From positions 7,501,092-7,565,091 of the forward strand of contig NC_021676.1 in the NCBI RefSeq assembly GCF_000247815.1: a DNA stretch of 64,000 bases, read 5' to 3'. The stretch comes from Ficedula albicollis. Its lineage: Eukaryota; Chordata; Aves; Passeriformes; Muscicapidae. The notes beneath the pieces were generated by a model. The model was given only the letters and a program-made list of their open reading frames with translations, did no database searches and was not told the origin of the DNA. Shown in pieces: positions 10,981-24,062 of this stretch. The position numbers and the translations under genes are program-made. How positions within the stretch are numbered: position 1 is the first letter of the stretch; every line of letters starts with the position of its first letter.

Positions 10981-13816
10981 TGCCAACTTGGCCACAGGGA
11001 CTCTGGGCTCCCGGTGGGCTCCGGAGGGGAGCACCAGCAGGGCTGCCAGCGATCATTTGTGATTCTTCACTTCTGGAGTTCTCTGTGCCGGGGAGAGCAG
11101 GGCGGAGCTGCCGTGTCCGGCGTGGGCAGCTCAGGTGCTGGTGCTGCTGCCGCGGTTGTGATTGTCCTGAGTAGCTCAGGTCCAGCCTGGGACCTGCTCT
11201 GGGCACGGGCACACAGCAGAAATGATCTTTGCTGCTGCCAACAACCTCTACAAATGGGGTGCACAGATAAGAGAAAGGCCGGGTCGGTGGGATCTGAAGG
11301 AGAAAGCTGAATACCAGGGACATCAGGAGTTCAGCAGCGCCTCTGGATCCCCGTTCAGGCTGTTTATTCCCTTTTGTTGTCTCCAGGGAGAGCCTTGCCC
11401 CTGTCCTCCCTGTCCCAGTTTCTCCCTGGTTGTGCATGCTGGGCTGGGATCAGTAACTGTGAAGCTGAACAGAAAGCTTTGGGAAGGGGGTGTGTGTACC
11501 TGAGGGGTTGTGACCTGGTTCCTTGTCTACAGCAGCTGGCACTGAATGCCTGAAAAACATGAAAGCATGCCAAAAATGGAGGCATTGTAATCCAGAGAGC
11601 CTTCCTAAACTGTCACTTGCTCCTTGAACTCTGAGCTGCTTTTTAAAGGCCGAAGGTATGTTGCTGGGTATTTTTACAGCCCCACATCCATTTGCAGAGA
11701 GCAAACCAAGTCAATAAAATCAGGAAGGAGTGCCTGTGTTGGATCTGCAGCGCTGTCACATCCCTGAAAGCAGGAAACCCACAGCAGGGCATGTTCTCCA
11801 GGGCACCCAGCCCGGCGTGCAGCTCTGGAATGCCGAGCAGTGTGGGAACAAGCAGCCAGGCTTGCTCGGTGCCCCTCTTGTGCTCCAAGACTGTGAGCAC
11901 TCCTGCCCTGCCAGTGTCAGCCCCAGGGCTTCACTGGGACAAACGTGGCATTGTTTGCTATCCTGCCTTGCAGTTTCTCTTGAAAACGAAATCCTGAGCA
12001 GCATTCAAGTGAAGCAGAGCTCCTGCTTTCCCAGATGGCAGCCAGGGAGGAACATGCTCCCTTAGAAACGTCTGCCATCTCCGTCTTGTGTCCTCGGGCG
12101 GGTTGGCAGCCTGTTTGTCATTTGGAGTTCCCCTCTCTTGCCTGGGGTGTCCTTCAGGGCACTGGTGTGTGGCTGCCAACAGATCTAATGATCAGCAAAA
12201 GTCTTATTTGTGTTGTGTTAGCATCTCAAAGCATCCCTGTGACTTTCCATGCTGCTCATTGTTGGCACTGCAGAAACGCTCATAAAAGTGTTCAGGGTAA
12301 ATCTCCCCCTGGTTCCTGATGGTTTCCTTCTGAAAACTGGTGATGTGGGAGACTTCACGATGCAACGCTTCCCTTTCAGAATACTTCTCTCTGCATGCAG
12401 CTAGGAGTTTGTTTGTGGGGCGAGCTGCTCACACCACTTTGGGCATTCAAGTTTCCATGGAGAGGGACCTGGCTGCCTTTCCTGCCTGGGAGATGCAAGG
12501 CTTGGAGCAGAGCTGCTCTTAGAAAATGAAGCATTTGTGCTCAGCTGAGCCTCCCGGAAGGAGGGCTTGGCCCAAGTGTGCTGTTTGGGCCACCACAGCA
12601 CTGTCAGTCAGCAACTCGTGGTTGCACGCCTTGTTTTGTGTGAGATATTTTGTAGGATCTTTGGCAAGTCTCTGTCTTTTACCCCCTCAGAGGTACAGAC
12701 ATGAAACAGAGAGGAGATAGCTGTGAGCTGGAAGTGCTGCAGCAGGAGGACTCTCTGCTCCCATTAACCCCTGATTTACTGCCCTGCACCAGTGGCCCCA
12801 CCAGTGCCATGTGTTGTCACTTCTGATGGATTATGGCCATTCTCCTGTCAACATGAGCCCCCCCTGTGTGCCATGCTTGGGATGCTGAGCAAAAACTCAA
12901 TGGTTCATGTTATAAAACTGAGCTGAATTTAGTTTTTTTTCTCTTCTAGGCAAACCAAAAATTCTGCCATTGTAGTGTATATAAATTTACTGTCATCAAC
13001 CTTTTTCACTAAACTGAAATGCAACTGAAATGCAACTCACTTTTTGGTATTCCTGCCAACCTGTGTGATGGGACATATTGAGAGATCCAAACATCTGTAC
13101 CAGTGACTGTGAGTGGACAGGAAATGTGTGTTTTTACTGCTCACATAGGAAAGAAATCTCATTAGATTTATGTGATCTCAAACCAATCATGTTCCCTGTG
13201 CAAAACCCAGGCCTCCAGCAGGGCAGCTTGTGTCTTTAAGACAATGAAAATAAACCAGCAGCATCTGTAATGTCCTTCTTAATGGGATGAATTAGGAAGA
13301 ATGTGTATGGACACAATCCTAGAGACTGCTCTAAGCATAAGTGATTGGAGAAGGGTAGGAGAGCCTGTCATTCTTCAGCTTTATTAAAGAAGTTGGTTAT
13401 GCACATGCATGACTTGGAATTCCAGTCTCCAAACCTTGTGATTCAGGCACTCCAAATAGTGTTCATCTGCCAAGCAAATAACAGTGTGATACTCATATTT
13501 ACAATTGGAATTGCCTGAGTGTTCAGCTGGCCCTCACTCTGCCAGGCTGGACTTTCATTGTACTGTACTCATGGTCAGTGGCTTGAGAAAATCTCTTGAC
13601 CAGACTTGCCTTGGAGCTGGCAGGAGCTCACGTGACTTCATTTGGAAAAGCAGGTTGGAAACTCTTCCCAAAGGTCTGACCTAAGCTCCCTGTTCAACCC
13701 AGGCAATTCCCAGCAAGGTCTGTCCCAGTCAGAACCACTGTTCTAGTAGCATAGGCTTATTTATACTGATTTTTAGTGATCCGTTACATTTCTGCTGTTC
13801 TGAAAGGGTATAAAAA

Positions 13817-13992
13817 CTGCATAATTCTCAGAAGATAAGAAAAAAAACCTTCACTCTTTGCTATGGATATGATTTTCTGCATAATTCTCAGAAGACAAGA
13901 AAAAAACCTTCACTCTTTGCTATGGATATGAACTGCATAATTCTCAGAAGATAAGAAAAAAAACCTTCACTCTTTGCTATGGATATGATTTT
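13817..13992. repeat. Three-copy tandem repeat, 56-60-bp unit
   Basis: The copies start at 13817, 13877 and 13933, each with CTGCATAATTCTCAGAAGA, a short A-run, then CCTTCACTCTTTGCTATGG. They differ by one T/C change (GATAAG/GACAAG), A-run length and a 4-bp indel at the second junction. Confidence 0.95.
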
Positions 13993-15585
13993 GTATTGAG
14001 GGGTAGTGTCCATTTACTACTAAACAATGTCCCCTCCATCCCTCCCACCCTTACAGGCAGGTTTCTGAATGGGGGAGCTAGAGCAGATCCATGCCCTTCT
14101 GGCACTAAAATTAGAGAGAAAAGATGCCTGGTCACAAACTCTTCATTTCTAAAATCAGTCCCCAGAAATGAAGTAATAATGTCTAAATTATCCCAGTGAT
14201 GGGCAAACCTGCAAGTCCAGCTTGCAAACTGGCACTCAGAGGTTCCTGGTGCCATATGCCTGGAGAGGGTGTTCCTTTTTTGTGTTTTTTTCACATGTGT
14301 CAGTGTGATTAACTCTGTTGTAAGGGAGAGCCAGCTCCATCTGAATTTGGAGGTTGATGTTAGTGCTTTCATAACAGAGCTAATACCTAAAAGTATGTTT
14401 CAGAATATGCTCAAGACATGATCTGTCTTTCAGTGTGTGAGCTCTATCTTAGAATTACAGCTAAACCTCTGCAGTTTAGAATCTAGGTGAAGGTTTGATT
14501 ATCTAGGAAGAAAGGAAAGAAAAACCAAACACTTCAGCATATGGTACTGAACACAGTTTTATCTCAATGGATTTTGTTCATAACCTCCTTGTGGAACTTA
14601 ACAGAAAATTAGATCTCTGCCACTGAATTCTTAAAGGCATTAGAAAGCACTATGGTGTAGACCTTACCTTCCATCAAATTCCACTCCAGTGACTTTTAAA
14701 GAATGCAGCTGTTTCACTCATTTTGAGTTCTTGCAGACTTTTCCATAGGGGATATTTCTAGTTTTGCAAACAGTTTCCCATCAATCCAGCAAGGAGGCAG
14801 GAAAAAAAAGAAAAAAGAAAGAAAGGCATTTTGTCTTGAGCAAAATCTTGTGTGCTCAGCTGGAGCCTTTCCTGTGAAGCTGCTCTCCCAAGGCCCAAGG
14901 AGCTGCTGGAAGTTCCCATGGCTGCTCCTGTGCTCTGGGCACTCCGGGCTCAGAGCTGCTCTCCTGGGTGCAGAAAACGTGGTTGTGCTGTGCAGGAGTC
15001 ATGAGGGTGGATTCCCAAGGATCCTGACCAGCAAACCTTCCCCATGCCCCAAAATCACCATGTTTAAAAAAGATAGAAGAAAAGTTTAAGAAGGATTGCA
15101 AGGAATATGTTGAGTACTTGTTTTGGCTGCTGGTGTCTTTCCAGCCAAGGAAACCCCCTTTTGCTAGATTTTGGTGTCCTTGCTGTGGGTAATGGGTGAA
15201 TGTCCCTTCTCCTTCTGTGACCACCTGGCATGTGTGCTTTGCTTTGAGAAGCCACCCCTTGGGGCTGAAATTCTGCCATATTTAGTTCGAACCCAAAATA
15301 TTGTAGTCCAAATTCAGCTGAAAGTATTGGATGAGGGAGAAAGACTGATGCATTTGGAAACTTGGGCACTGGTCCCTGGCCCGAAAACCCAGCCAGGCCG
15401 GACCATGGCCATGATGCTTTGCCATACCCAGCTCCCTTTCTGGCTCCACTGAAGGATGGTAACACCTGGTGTGACTCTGACAGCTCAGGGTGTTCAGCTG
15501 GGGAGAGGTGAAAGTGGGTCCAGTGGCAACAGTTTGAGGAGCAGGGTATTTCCTCGTGCTTTTCCAAATCAGCTCTGTGTGATGC
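13993..15585. other. Intergenic stretch, nothing recognised
   Basis: Mixed-composition sequence with a short purine tract at about 14801-14826. No gene or transposon was identified. The open frames on the - strand at 14856-15600 have no recognisable domain. Confidence 0.55.
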
Positions 15586-15917
15586 TGATCGTGAAGTCAA
15601 ATGTTTAGGCTACAGGTGAGCAGTGAAAAGGATAATGCAACATAGTTCCTCATGCAATGGAGAAGCAAAAGAGAAGAGAGAGCTTTATTTAAAGAAACAC
15701 TACACTTTATATAGGGTAGAATGTGAAAAACAAAATAGAAAACACTCATTGGTCCAAGAAGGCAACACCTCTTTGAAAACATGCTTTCTGCAAAATATCA
15801 CGAGACACTCACACAGCTCTCCTGCACCCTGCAGGTGTATAATCATTGTTAAAATTTCTTGTCCTTGAGCAGTCTAAGAAAGCTAAGGCTTCAAGGCTGC
15901 TATTTCCTTAGCTCCCA
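15586..15917 (-). mobile_element. Solo LTR of an endogenous retrovirus (family shared with 56982-57284)
   Basis: Read on the - strand, the element starts TGGGAGCTAAGG and ends CACGATCA, with TG...CA termini. In between are a CCAAT-type box in TTGGACCAATGAG, a TATA box (TATATAAA; + strand 15706-15713) and a poly(A) signal (AATAAA; + strand 15684-15689), the usual U3-R order. The block GAGGTGTTGCCTTC with TTGGACCAATGAG (+ strand 15748-15785) is shared with the LTR at 56982-57284. No internal retroviral sequence adjoins, so it is a solo LTR. I see no target-site duplication, which suggests age. Confidence 0.75.
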
Positions 15918-18900
15918 GTAGTATCCAACAACAGTTGAAATGAAAGATGTCTTGTGCTATAAATTCCCCCTCCCTTCTTTAAATAAATCTACAGATATGG
16001 AGCAAGGAGTGAGAGAGAAAGAGGAGCTTTTTGGGCAAACAGAAGACTGACCCTGCAACGTTGCTGGCAGGACAGGGAAGCTAAATGGGAACAAAATCAA
16101 ATTATTAAAGCAAAAGTTGAAGTAAAGCAGAATCATGTTTCCTGGAGGGTTTTTCCTCTCCTGGGTGTGGTGGTCCCTGCTGGCGGGGTGTCAGGCTGAG
16201 CTCAGCGCCCCAGGACCTGCTTTGTTCTCCTGGGGTGGGGCCCTTTATTTAGCCAGAAAATTCAGAGCCCCCCAGGACTCCAGGCTGCTGTTTATCTTTC
16301 AGCATTAGGGCAGTGTTCTTTCCCTTATCTGAGCTATTTTTATTTAGTAACTGCTAACCAGAAATACACGATTTCCAGCTTCCCTCTCAAATACCGCAGA
16401 GATTTGGCCTTGCAGGAGAGATAATGGGCAAAGAAAAGCTTGGGGGAAGGCTGAGCTCTCACCTGTAGTGCCCTGGTGCAGGCACAGTTGGTTTTAACGC
16501 TCTAGGCTGGGGACCAGATCCTTGGAACAGGGGGATGTTGGAAAAGACAGCTCTGAGTATTGCCAAGCTGTTGAGGAGATGCTGTTGTCTTATATTTTCT
16601 TCACAGCCATTCTCGTGCTGCCCCAGCTGTGCTCTGGGTTTATTTCCAGTGGGAGTGCTCAGAGCTTAAAAAATGGGCATTAAATGCAATGCTGCATTTT
16701 ATTAACATTGAATACAACCAGGTCTTGATGTGGGCGGAGACTCACAGGTCTGGACAGGTGTGGGTTAGGCTTAGGGTTAGGGATAGGGTTTTGGGTGTCT
16801 CCTGCCTCCCAAAGCACCCACTTCCAGTGAGAGACAAACGCCTGCAGGGTGCCCAGCTCTGCTGCTCTTCACTGCAGCAAGGACAGACTTCTACACCCTG
16901 CCTGTGGTAGGTACAGCAGCTCTGCATGCACACAGGACCCAGAGAACAGCCACAACTCCATGAGATACAGTGTGATGATTCCTCGTGATGATCCCTTGTA
17001 AGGAAGGGACGTGGAGCTTTTATTTGTTTTCATAAGAAAACAGTGCTTGGATAAAAAAAGGAACACTTCTAACCCAGTTGTGTGATTTGACATGTTTGAC
17101 ATGTGAGTTGTTATCCCAAAGAGATCAAGCTTTTCTAAATTTTATAAAAATAAGTAGCAAAATGGTGAAGAAAGGCTCAAGCTGGACCCTTGGTGGAGAA
17201 GGTTGTAGCATGAGTCTACAGTTGCCTTCAGAAAACCCACAGGTGAAAGCTACAGAAAACTGGGTTTCCCAAGTTTAACTGTTCACACGTCTCCTTGTTT
17301 TTCTTGCATGTGTGCCTGCAAACAGACCTACATCTATCTTCCTCTCTTTCCATTTCACACATTTTCACCTTGTCTTGAAAATGGGATGTGTTGCAGGCAA
17401 GGCCCCTGCCTTGCAAAGGGACTGACTTGAGAATAAATAAATGACAGCAGGAGAAGCTGGAGATAGCTGGAGGAAAACCTTAGGTCAAGTCTAACTATCA
17501 TCATAGATGTGCTGTACATTCCCAGACAGGGAGCAGGGTGGGGTTGAGGCATATTTGGGATTCATTTGTGTCTGAGCTATTTAGTACCTTGTGAGATGGC
17601 ACAGAAGGACTGTTAACAATGAATCTGCTGCCATTCAGGGCAGCCTTGAGTCATTGTGGTTTAAAAAATAAATTATCATATAAATAGCTGCTTAGGAATC
17701 TCAGCCTGAAGACCACAAAATCTCACCAGTGCATAGCTTTTTTGGCTTACGTAGCACCCTGTGTACTTGTGGAATATTTTGGCTGTGTGCTGTAAAACCA
17801 CTTCCTATTTTAAAAAGAGTATTATAGGAAAAGAATAAAGTCTATTGTCAGTGACAACTGCTGGTGGTTTTCTAGTGCCTCTCATTCCAGGAGGCTGAGC
17901 TTATCATAACTGGATTTTTTTTTTTATCTTTGCTGAACCTGCCCCAAGATGCCACTCCCTTCTGGAGTCTGGTGTCCCCTGCCTTGGACACCCAGAAGTT
18001 TAAGACACTTTCTGGGTAGTTTTTGTGATGGCTTGGTGGGTTTTGAAAAGCCAGAGGAGAGTGTGGTGGTGAAGAAGCTAACAGTTATGCTCCTGCAGTT
18101 GGAAATACCCCTGGGATTTTGGGTATTGGAAATGCCACCTCCTGCCGACTGGCATCCTGCTTTGCTGTCCCAAAGGCTGAGTACCACCCATTCGAATTTT
18201 GTGACCTGCTAAAGTGAAAAAAAGCCAAAGCCTTTGATCTCACCCTCTTGAAGTGCTGGGGATTGGTAATAACTACATCTGCATTGGCTTTAATTGGAGC
18301 AGGATCAGATACCAAGAGCAAAAATCCTCCTAAGAAAATGGTTCTGAGTGAACTTCAGCCAGTCAGCTCAAACAGAATCCATCCTTGGGTTTTCCCACTA
18401 CACTGGTTCTGGCTGATAAACTGCCTACTCCTTTTAGTTCTGTTTTGTTTTGTTTTGTTTGCTCTGCTTGCTTATTTGTGACTTCCCTTTGGGGAAAGGA
18501 AAGAGCAGGCTGGGAAGTACAGCAGTGCCACCGGAGGCTGTGGGATGGTGCACGTGGTAATGGTCCTTTCAACAGGTTTTTTTTCTCAGACATTCAGCAA
18601 AAGTTTGCAGTCCCAGCACAAAATGTGAGAATGATGACTGTATCACAAAGACATTTTCCCAGCGTGGCTGAGCTGTGATATGAAACAAGCTGATTTTCTC
18701 ATGAGAGGGGAGTAAATCCTTGGAAGTGTTATTTTTCTAAAGTTTTATTTGAAAAGTACTAGCGTGACCTTTTCTTGATGTTGCTTTTTCTTTCTCTTTT
18801 TTCTTTGTAAAAATCCTTGTAGGATTGTGATTAGCAAGATAATGAATACCATCTGCTTTTAATCAATTCCTTCCTTTTCTCCCAAACCCTCCTAACTTCT

Positions 18901-20020
18901 AATATTAATGGAAACAGATTTGAATACTGGAATAGACTGCTCTGGAGAGTGCTTGGGTATTTACTAGGTGAAAAGTGAAATTACACAGGTTTATTTCATG
19001 GGGCAGGGCATTTGACAGGTGCAATTTTTCTTCTAGATGTGTTGCATGCCTGTTTTATAAACCAAAATTCATACTGACACATGAGATTATAATTCTGTAT
19101 TGGAGGGAAATTTTAAGAAGATGAGGGTTTGAGCCCAAACTGGAGCTGCTGCCCAAGCTCTTCCAAAGAGATGATGATTATTTACTGCCACAGTGACACA
19201 CTGAGGGATAAATGTGGCTGACTGGGAAAGCTGGGAAGCAAGGGATGCTTCCTACGAGGAAAGCAAAGTCCATGGCACTTTGAGTGTAACTCCTCTGTTG
19301 GTTTTGCAAAATACCTAAATGGGGCTTGCTAACACAGCTTTCCTCAGTGCCTATGCATTCAGATCTCCATTATATAATTTTATCTTGGAAGCCAAAAAAT
19401 TTTGAATTCATTTTCTGTCAAGCCTTTCCTCAGATCAAACTGGTTTTTCCCCCCTGGATAGGAATCAGTTTGATTTGTGCTTTTCTCTTAGGTTGGAATC
19501 AATCATCCTGCTCTGATTTGAATGACTCTTTTACCCCTCCAAAGGTTCACATTAAGAGGCATTCCTGGGATGTTTTCTTGATTGGGTTCAAGGCATTGTG
19601 TGTTCCCATCTGTCCTGCCTGATTACAAACCAGCTCTGCCAGCTAATGCTGGCTGGGAAACCTTTCCTTTCATGCGTTGCTCCAAACTGGGTCCTGAGAA
19701 AATTGCTGTTTCAACCACAATTTGTGACAAGGTGGTCCTGGCTGGAAGTGCTGGTGTTCTGCTGTGCCCTGTCATGGGATGGGTGCACAGAGCAGCCAGG
19801 CAGGGAGTGCCAGGGCTTGGGGTGCTGTGAGTGCATTGTGTGTTCCCAGAGACCTCTGAAGAGGCAGGGCAAGAGGTGCTGACCCAGAGCTGAATGAGGA
19901 TCCTCAGGGGCTTGGGATCTGCAGCTGTGAGTGATGCTGAGTGAGGACTCTGGGCCAGCAGGGACCAGCACAGGTGCTGGGCTGCTTGGGTTACCTGCCC
20001 ATACAGATCCTGCAGGGAAG
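15918..20020. other. Intergenic stretch with a short telomere-like motif
   Basis: No exon or transposon was recognised. It contains the telomere-like run at 16763-16795 and a (GTTTT)n-type low-complexity stretch at about 18440-18466. Confidence 0.55.
16763..16795 (+). repeat. Short interstitial telomere-like repeat
   Basis: TTAGGC, TTAGGG, TTAGGG, ATAGGG and TTTTGGG follow one another from 16765 to 16795. Two units are perfect and the rest are one change away. This is too short to indicate a fusion point. It could be a chance run or a remnant of double-strand-break repair. Confidence 0.6.
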
Positions 20021-20092
20021 TTGGATCACCGTGATGTGAGTGGCTGTGGTGGATATTTTTTGAAAATGTTATTTTTTCTTTTCATTGAAACC
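20021..20092 (+). repeat. Donor copy of the segment inserted at 20960-21030
   Basis: The 72-bp sequence TTGGATCACCGTGATG...CATTGAAACC recurs 0.94 kb downstream in the same orientation with a single-base T-run difference. Here it is flanked by unrelated sequence, so it is probably the original. Confidence 0.9.
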
Positions 20093-20827
20093 CTGGATAT
20101 TCATTCTGCTTCATGCAATACTTGGATTGTGGGCTGGGCATGGGTGAGTGTTTGCCTTTGAGCCTAGACAGGGACCACGGCCTCTGGGTATTTCAAGGGG
20201 AATGAGCTTGTTTCCATCCCACAAGGTGTTCTGAGTGGTGCTGCTGCTGCTGAGGGATCCTGCATGCCTGTGCAAGTGTCTGAATTAAAGCAGGACTTTT
20301 ACCATGAGGGAACATGACGTGTACAGATGCTCTGTCCTCAGTCTGGCATGGGTTCAACCTGGGGTGCCACATTTCTGCCAGTGGCTTTCATCTTTGCAGG
20401 GCTGTTTGGTGAGAGCAGGGCAGCAGCACATCCTGGGCACAGCCTTGGCCTCACAAAGGTAAGGCACAGACAATGCAACCTCCTTTCAGAAGCAGGCTGT
20501 AAACATCTTGAAACAAATTTCCAGTGAAGAGTTTTTGACTTCCCCAGCCTCTCCCCTAATCCCTTGTTACTGGAGCTTTTGGGGTGAGCCATTGAAGTCG
20601 CACAAGGACACGCATGTAATGCCTCTGATTAACTCACACAATTGAGGGAGCTAAAGCCTGGTGCTACCAAACAACGTGCCCTTGTTTCCTCTCTCTCTTT
20701 GCAGGGCCTTGCTGGCGGAACATCTTACATTTCCCCAGGATGTGGAGCTGAAGGGAGCGCGCGTGGGCTGGGAGGGAGCCAGGGGGAGTCTGGGGCAGGG
20801 TGCAGACATTCTGCTGTGCTCTACTGC

Positions 20828-21100
20828 TGCCTGGCTGGTCTTCTCCAAAGGGGGGAAGCTTTGCTGAGTGCTTTGCCATGTCTTGGGGACTGAATGAGCC
20901 AAACCTTCCTCCTGGAGCTGTCACTGGGTGCCTGGCTGGTCTTCTCCAAAGGGGGGAAGTTGGATCACCGTGATGTGAGTGGCTGTGGTGGATATTTTTG
21001 AAAATGTTATTTTTTCTTTTCATTGAAACCCTTTGCTGAGTGCTTTGCCATGTCTTGGGGACTGAATGAGCCAAACCTTCCTCCTGGAGCTGTCACTGGG
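20828..21100. repeat. 101-bp tandem duplication with a 71-bp templated insert
   Basis: Unit 1 is 20828-20928, beginning TGCCTGGCTGGTCTTC and ending CTGTCACTGGG. Unit 2 begins at 20929 and is split: 20929-20959 plus 21031-21100, together 101 bp and apparently identical to unit 1. The intervening 20960-21030 is a copy of 20021-20092 (TTGGATCACCGTGATG to CATTGAAACC), differing by one T in a T-run. Source and target share GGAAG immediately before the junction. Confidence 0.93.
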
Positions 21101-23767
21101 AGTCCGAGGTGGATGGAATAGCAGGGAGAATAACAGCTGATCCTGTTTGCCCGCAGGAACATGCAGGTGCTTTGCCTGCTCCTTGGGACTCCTGAGAGGC
21201 TCTGGTTATGGTTTGGAGAGGGCACTTTGGGGATCCCTCAGGAAAATGCCACCTTCTGGCTTGGTCCTGAAAAAGTGATTATGGAAGTACTGCATGGTGA
21301 AGGGGAGATCACGAGTGGCAAAAGATCACAAGTGACAAAAGATCACTTCCAATCCCTGCATGGGGAATCCTCTCTGTGCTCCCTTCAGCACCCACCCAGC
21401 CTGCAGCCACGTGAAGGCCAGGCAAAAACAACAGCTCTTTCTGCAGGGTTGACTAAATGAAAGCAAGGGGCAGGGGGTAGAAGGGAGATAAAGTGGCTGT
21501 GGTTTGCCAAAATCCCTACATCTGGCACCTACAGCTTGCTAACGGGGCAGGCAGAGGCAGCAGTGGCTGGGGAAAAGAGCCCTCACTCTCAGCAGCTGTT
21601 TCACATGCACAGACTCTGAAAAGCTTCCTCGCTGCCCCACTCTGCTGCAGCAGGGTGGGTGTGGAGCTTGGAGGTTGTTCAAATCCTGTGTTTCTGGCCC
21701 CGGAGAGGCTGCTCTGGCTCACGGCGATGTCACCGCGTGGGAATGCGCTTCCCCTGCGCTGGGACATCTCTGGCCAACACCAGATACCCTTCCTTCCTGC
21801 CTGCTCCCATGGTGGGGATTATTGCTTTTGGCTTCTCCTGCCTTTGAAAGGCATCCAAAGAGCTCAGCTCTTGCAAGCTGAGAGCAGAGACAGAAAGCCT
21901 CTCCCTGCCTCACCTGTTTGTGGTTATTCAGCTCCCTCCCTTCACGCTTTGGCACAATAATGGCCTGAAAGTAAAACAAGAGGCAAGCTCTCCCCCCGGC
22001 TCAGAGCACTGAATGAAACCCAGCCAGCAGGGCCTATTGAGACAGCATCGAGACAAATGTCAACTTTAACACAAAGAGGCTTAAATGACTGACACAGAAA
22101 GGAATAATCTCGGATCTGTTTTCCAGGCTGCTCCCCAGCATAGTTGTGCTGCAGACGGAGACAATTTTCAGTTCCCCAGGGAGATTGTATAGCCAAAAAA
22201 AGATACTTGGTGGTGATATGCTATAAGACTAGGTCATGAGAATGGATGTTTGGAATAATGACAGAATTCATTATAGACAAACTAAATTAACAGAGTGTCT
22301 TGAGAAACATATGGGGAGGAAATTGCCACTGAAGCCCTGCAAAGTGCAGCTTTACTTCTCATTGTGCTGGGTTCTCCCAAGGCCTCCATGAAACAGGACA
22401 GGGGGTTATAGGAGTCATTTTGTGGCAACTCTCTGAATCTGTTGCCTTTTTGTTTGCAAGATGGCTATATGCCTTTGAATCTTATGGAAAAGTAAAAGTA
22501 ATTAATGCTCATGAATAATGGCATTGAAATGAAAATACAGCCACCTCTCCCCAGAAGCAAGAAGAAAATGATGTCCCAGTTGGAGTCTGCAGCGTGGGGG
22601 CTGCACTCAGCCATGCCAGAGCACCCTTCCCTGCCCCTGCACTGCATCTGTGTTATCAGGCACTGAGAGCATCCTCATCACCCCTGGCACCTCCCTAAGG
22701 AGTCACTGGTGCCGCTGCCTGTGGCTGCAGAGAGCTTTGATCCCACTGCAGACCTTTTGGGGAATGTGCTCAGGGTCCTGCCAGAGGCTCCACATCCCGG
22801 GCTGCCAGGAGGCCCTGAGGGAGATGTGCAGGATTAAAGAACCCTTGGTCCTTTCATTAGGGTTAATGAATCCTCAGACAGCGTCCTCCCCACTGCCTGC
22901 AGAACTTACCAAAAAGTGTAATTGCCTTTTGCAATTATCAGTTCAAAGCTGGTGGCAGCTGGAAGCTCCAGGAAAGTCCTTGTATCTGAGCAGGCAGTGG
23001 CCCCACGGTGCTTTTGGGTGGCAAATTGCTGAGCGGGGACTTGGAGCCATGGCTGTGGGCTCCAGCAGGGAAACAGATCTTGGCTCGGCCCCAGAGATCC
23101 GTGCCCCATGGAAATCTGCAGCACTCGTGTTTCTGTTCCTCTGTAGAAGAGACTGCAAGACTGTAGCAAAGAACTTTTAAAGTCAATGAATCAATAAACA
23201 GCTGGAGTATAACAGGGTTGTGTTTGGTGGAAAAAAAATCAGCCTAGAGAAACTCAGGATAAATGATTGAATAAGAAGAAATTTAGGCAGTTTTGCATTT
23301 TATATTTATATTTATTCATACACATGCATGTAACACCTATATGTATGTGCCTGAGAAGTAATGAGAGAGTGTCACACACCCAGAGCAGGATGGCACAGGA
23401 AAGGCAGGAGGATGCTCTGCAAGCCAGCACTGGTTATCCTGGCATAGGACCTGTGCTAAGCAATGGCAAACGTGGCCCCAGATTAAACTAGTAAAGAATT
23501 AAATGATTGAATTTAATTAATGTGGAGCATTATGGAGATAGTCCTTTTATTCAAAAGAAACCTGCTTTTATTCTTTGTCACCCCAGGATCTGTAAGTCAA
23601 GCTGACAGTGAAGAATTTGGAAGATGTTTAGCTTAATATTTCAGGAGGACATGGCAAAGAGCTTAAGAACAAAGCAGATGAGTAGCCTCAAACAGGAGCT
23701 TAATAAGCACCTCCTGCAATAGCCTCCCTGGGTCTGGAAGAGAAGAACTGCAGTAAAAATAACACTA
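21101..23767. other. Intergenic stretch, no genes recognised
   Basis: GC-rich sequence (21100-23180) with open frames up to 176 codons, none resembling a known protein, followed by AT-rich sequence. No transposon was recognised. Confidence 0.55.
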
Positions 23768-23876
23768 TTGGGGTTTCTTTTTGTTGTTTTTGGTTGGTTG
23801 GTGGGGGGTTTTTTGGTGGGGGGGAGGTGTTGTTTGGTTAGTTTTTCGTTTTGTTTGTGTTTTGGTTTTAATTTTG
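23768..23876 (+). repeat. G/T-rich low-complexity tract
   Basis: A run of almost only G and T, including GGTTGGTTGGTGGGG, GGTGGGGGGGAGG and GTTTTGTTTGTG. Compositionally simple, with no regular unit. Confidence 0.85.
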
Positions 23877-23937
23877 CCTTGAAAGCCCATTCAGAGTAGG
23901 TTTGGGGCCTGGTCCACTGGAAATTAAATGATAAAGA

Positions 23938-24028
23938 GAGATATATATATATGTACACATATAAATATACACACATATATATACATATATACATACACAT
24001 ATATATATATATATACACACACACATAA

Positions 24029-24062
<34 letters not shown>

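Larger units (their letters stand above)
6071..13816. other. Intergenic stretch, no genes recognised
   Basis: This holds a pyrimidine tract at about 7143-7182, an AT-rich homeodomain-motif stretch at 9430-9650, and a GC-rich patch with scattered CpGs around 10920-11220 that is too weak to call a CpG island. AT-rich low-complexity sequence lies at 10060-10500. Several open frames of 100-160 codons occur around 8.5-12 kb in GC-rich sequence. None resembles a known protein and none has a consistent exon structure. Confidence 0.6.

Noticed and set aside
10920..11220. Possible CpG-island promoter
   Set aside because: CpGs are scattered and mixed with TG/CA. There is no adjacent first exon or conserved start.
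15280..15300. GTTCGAACC resembling a tRNA T-arm
   Set aside because: No matching A box, acceptor stem or cloverleaf around it.
15064..15600. 178-codon open frame on the - strand
   Set aside because: No recognisable domain, and it runs up to an LTR edge. A chance frame.
22650..23180. 176-codon open frame on the + strand
   Set aside because: GC-rich chance frame with no similarity I can recognise and no exon structure.
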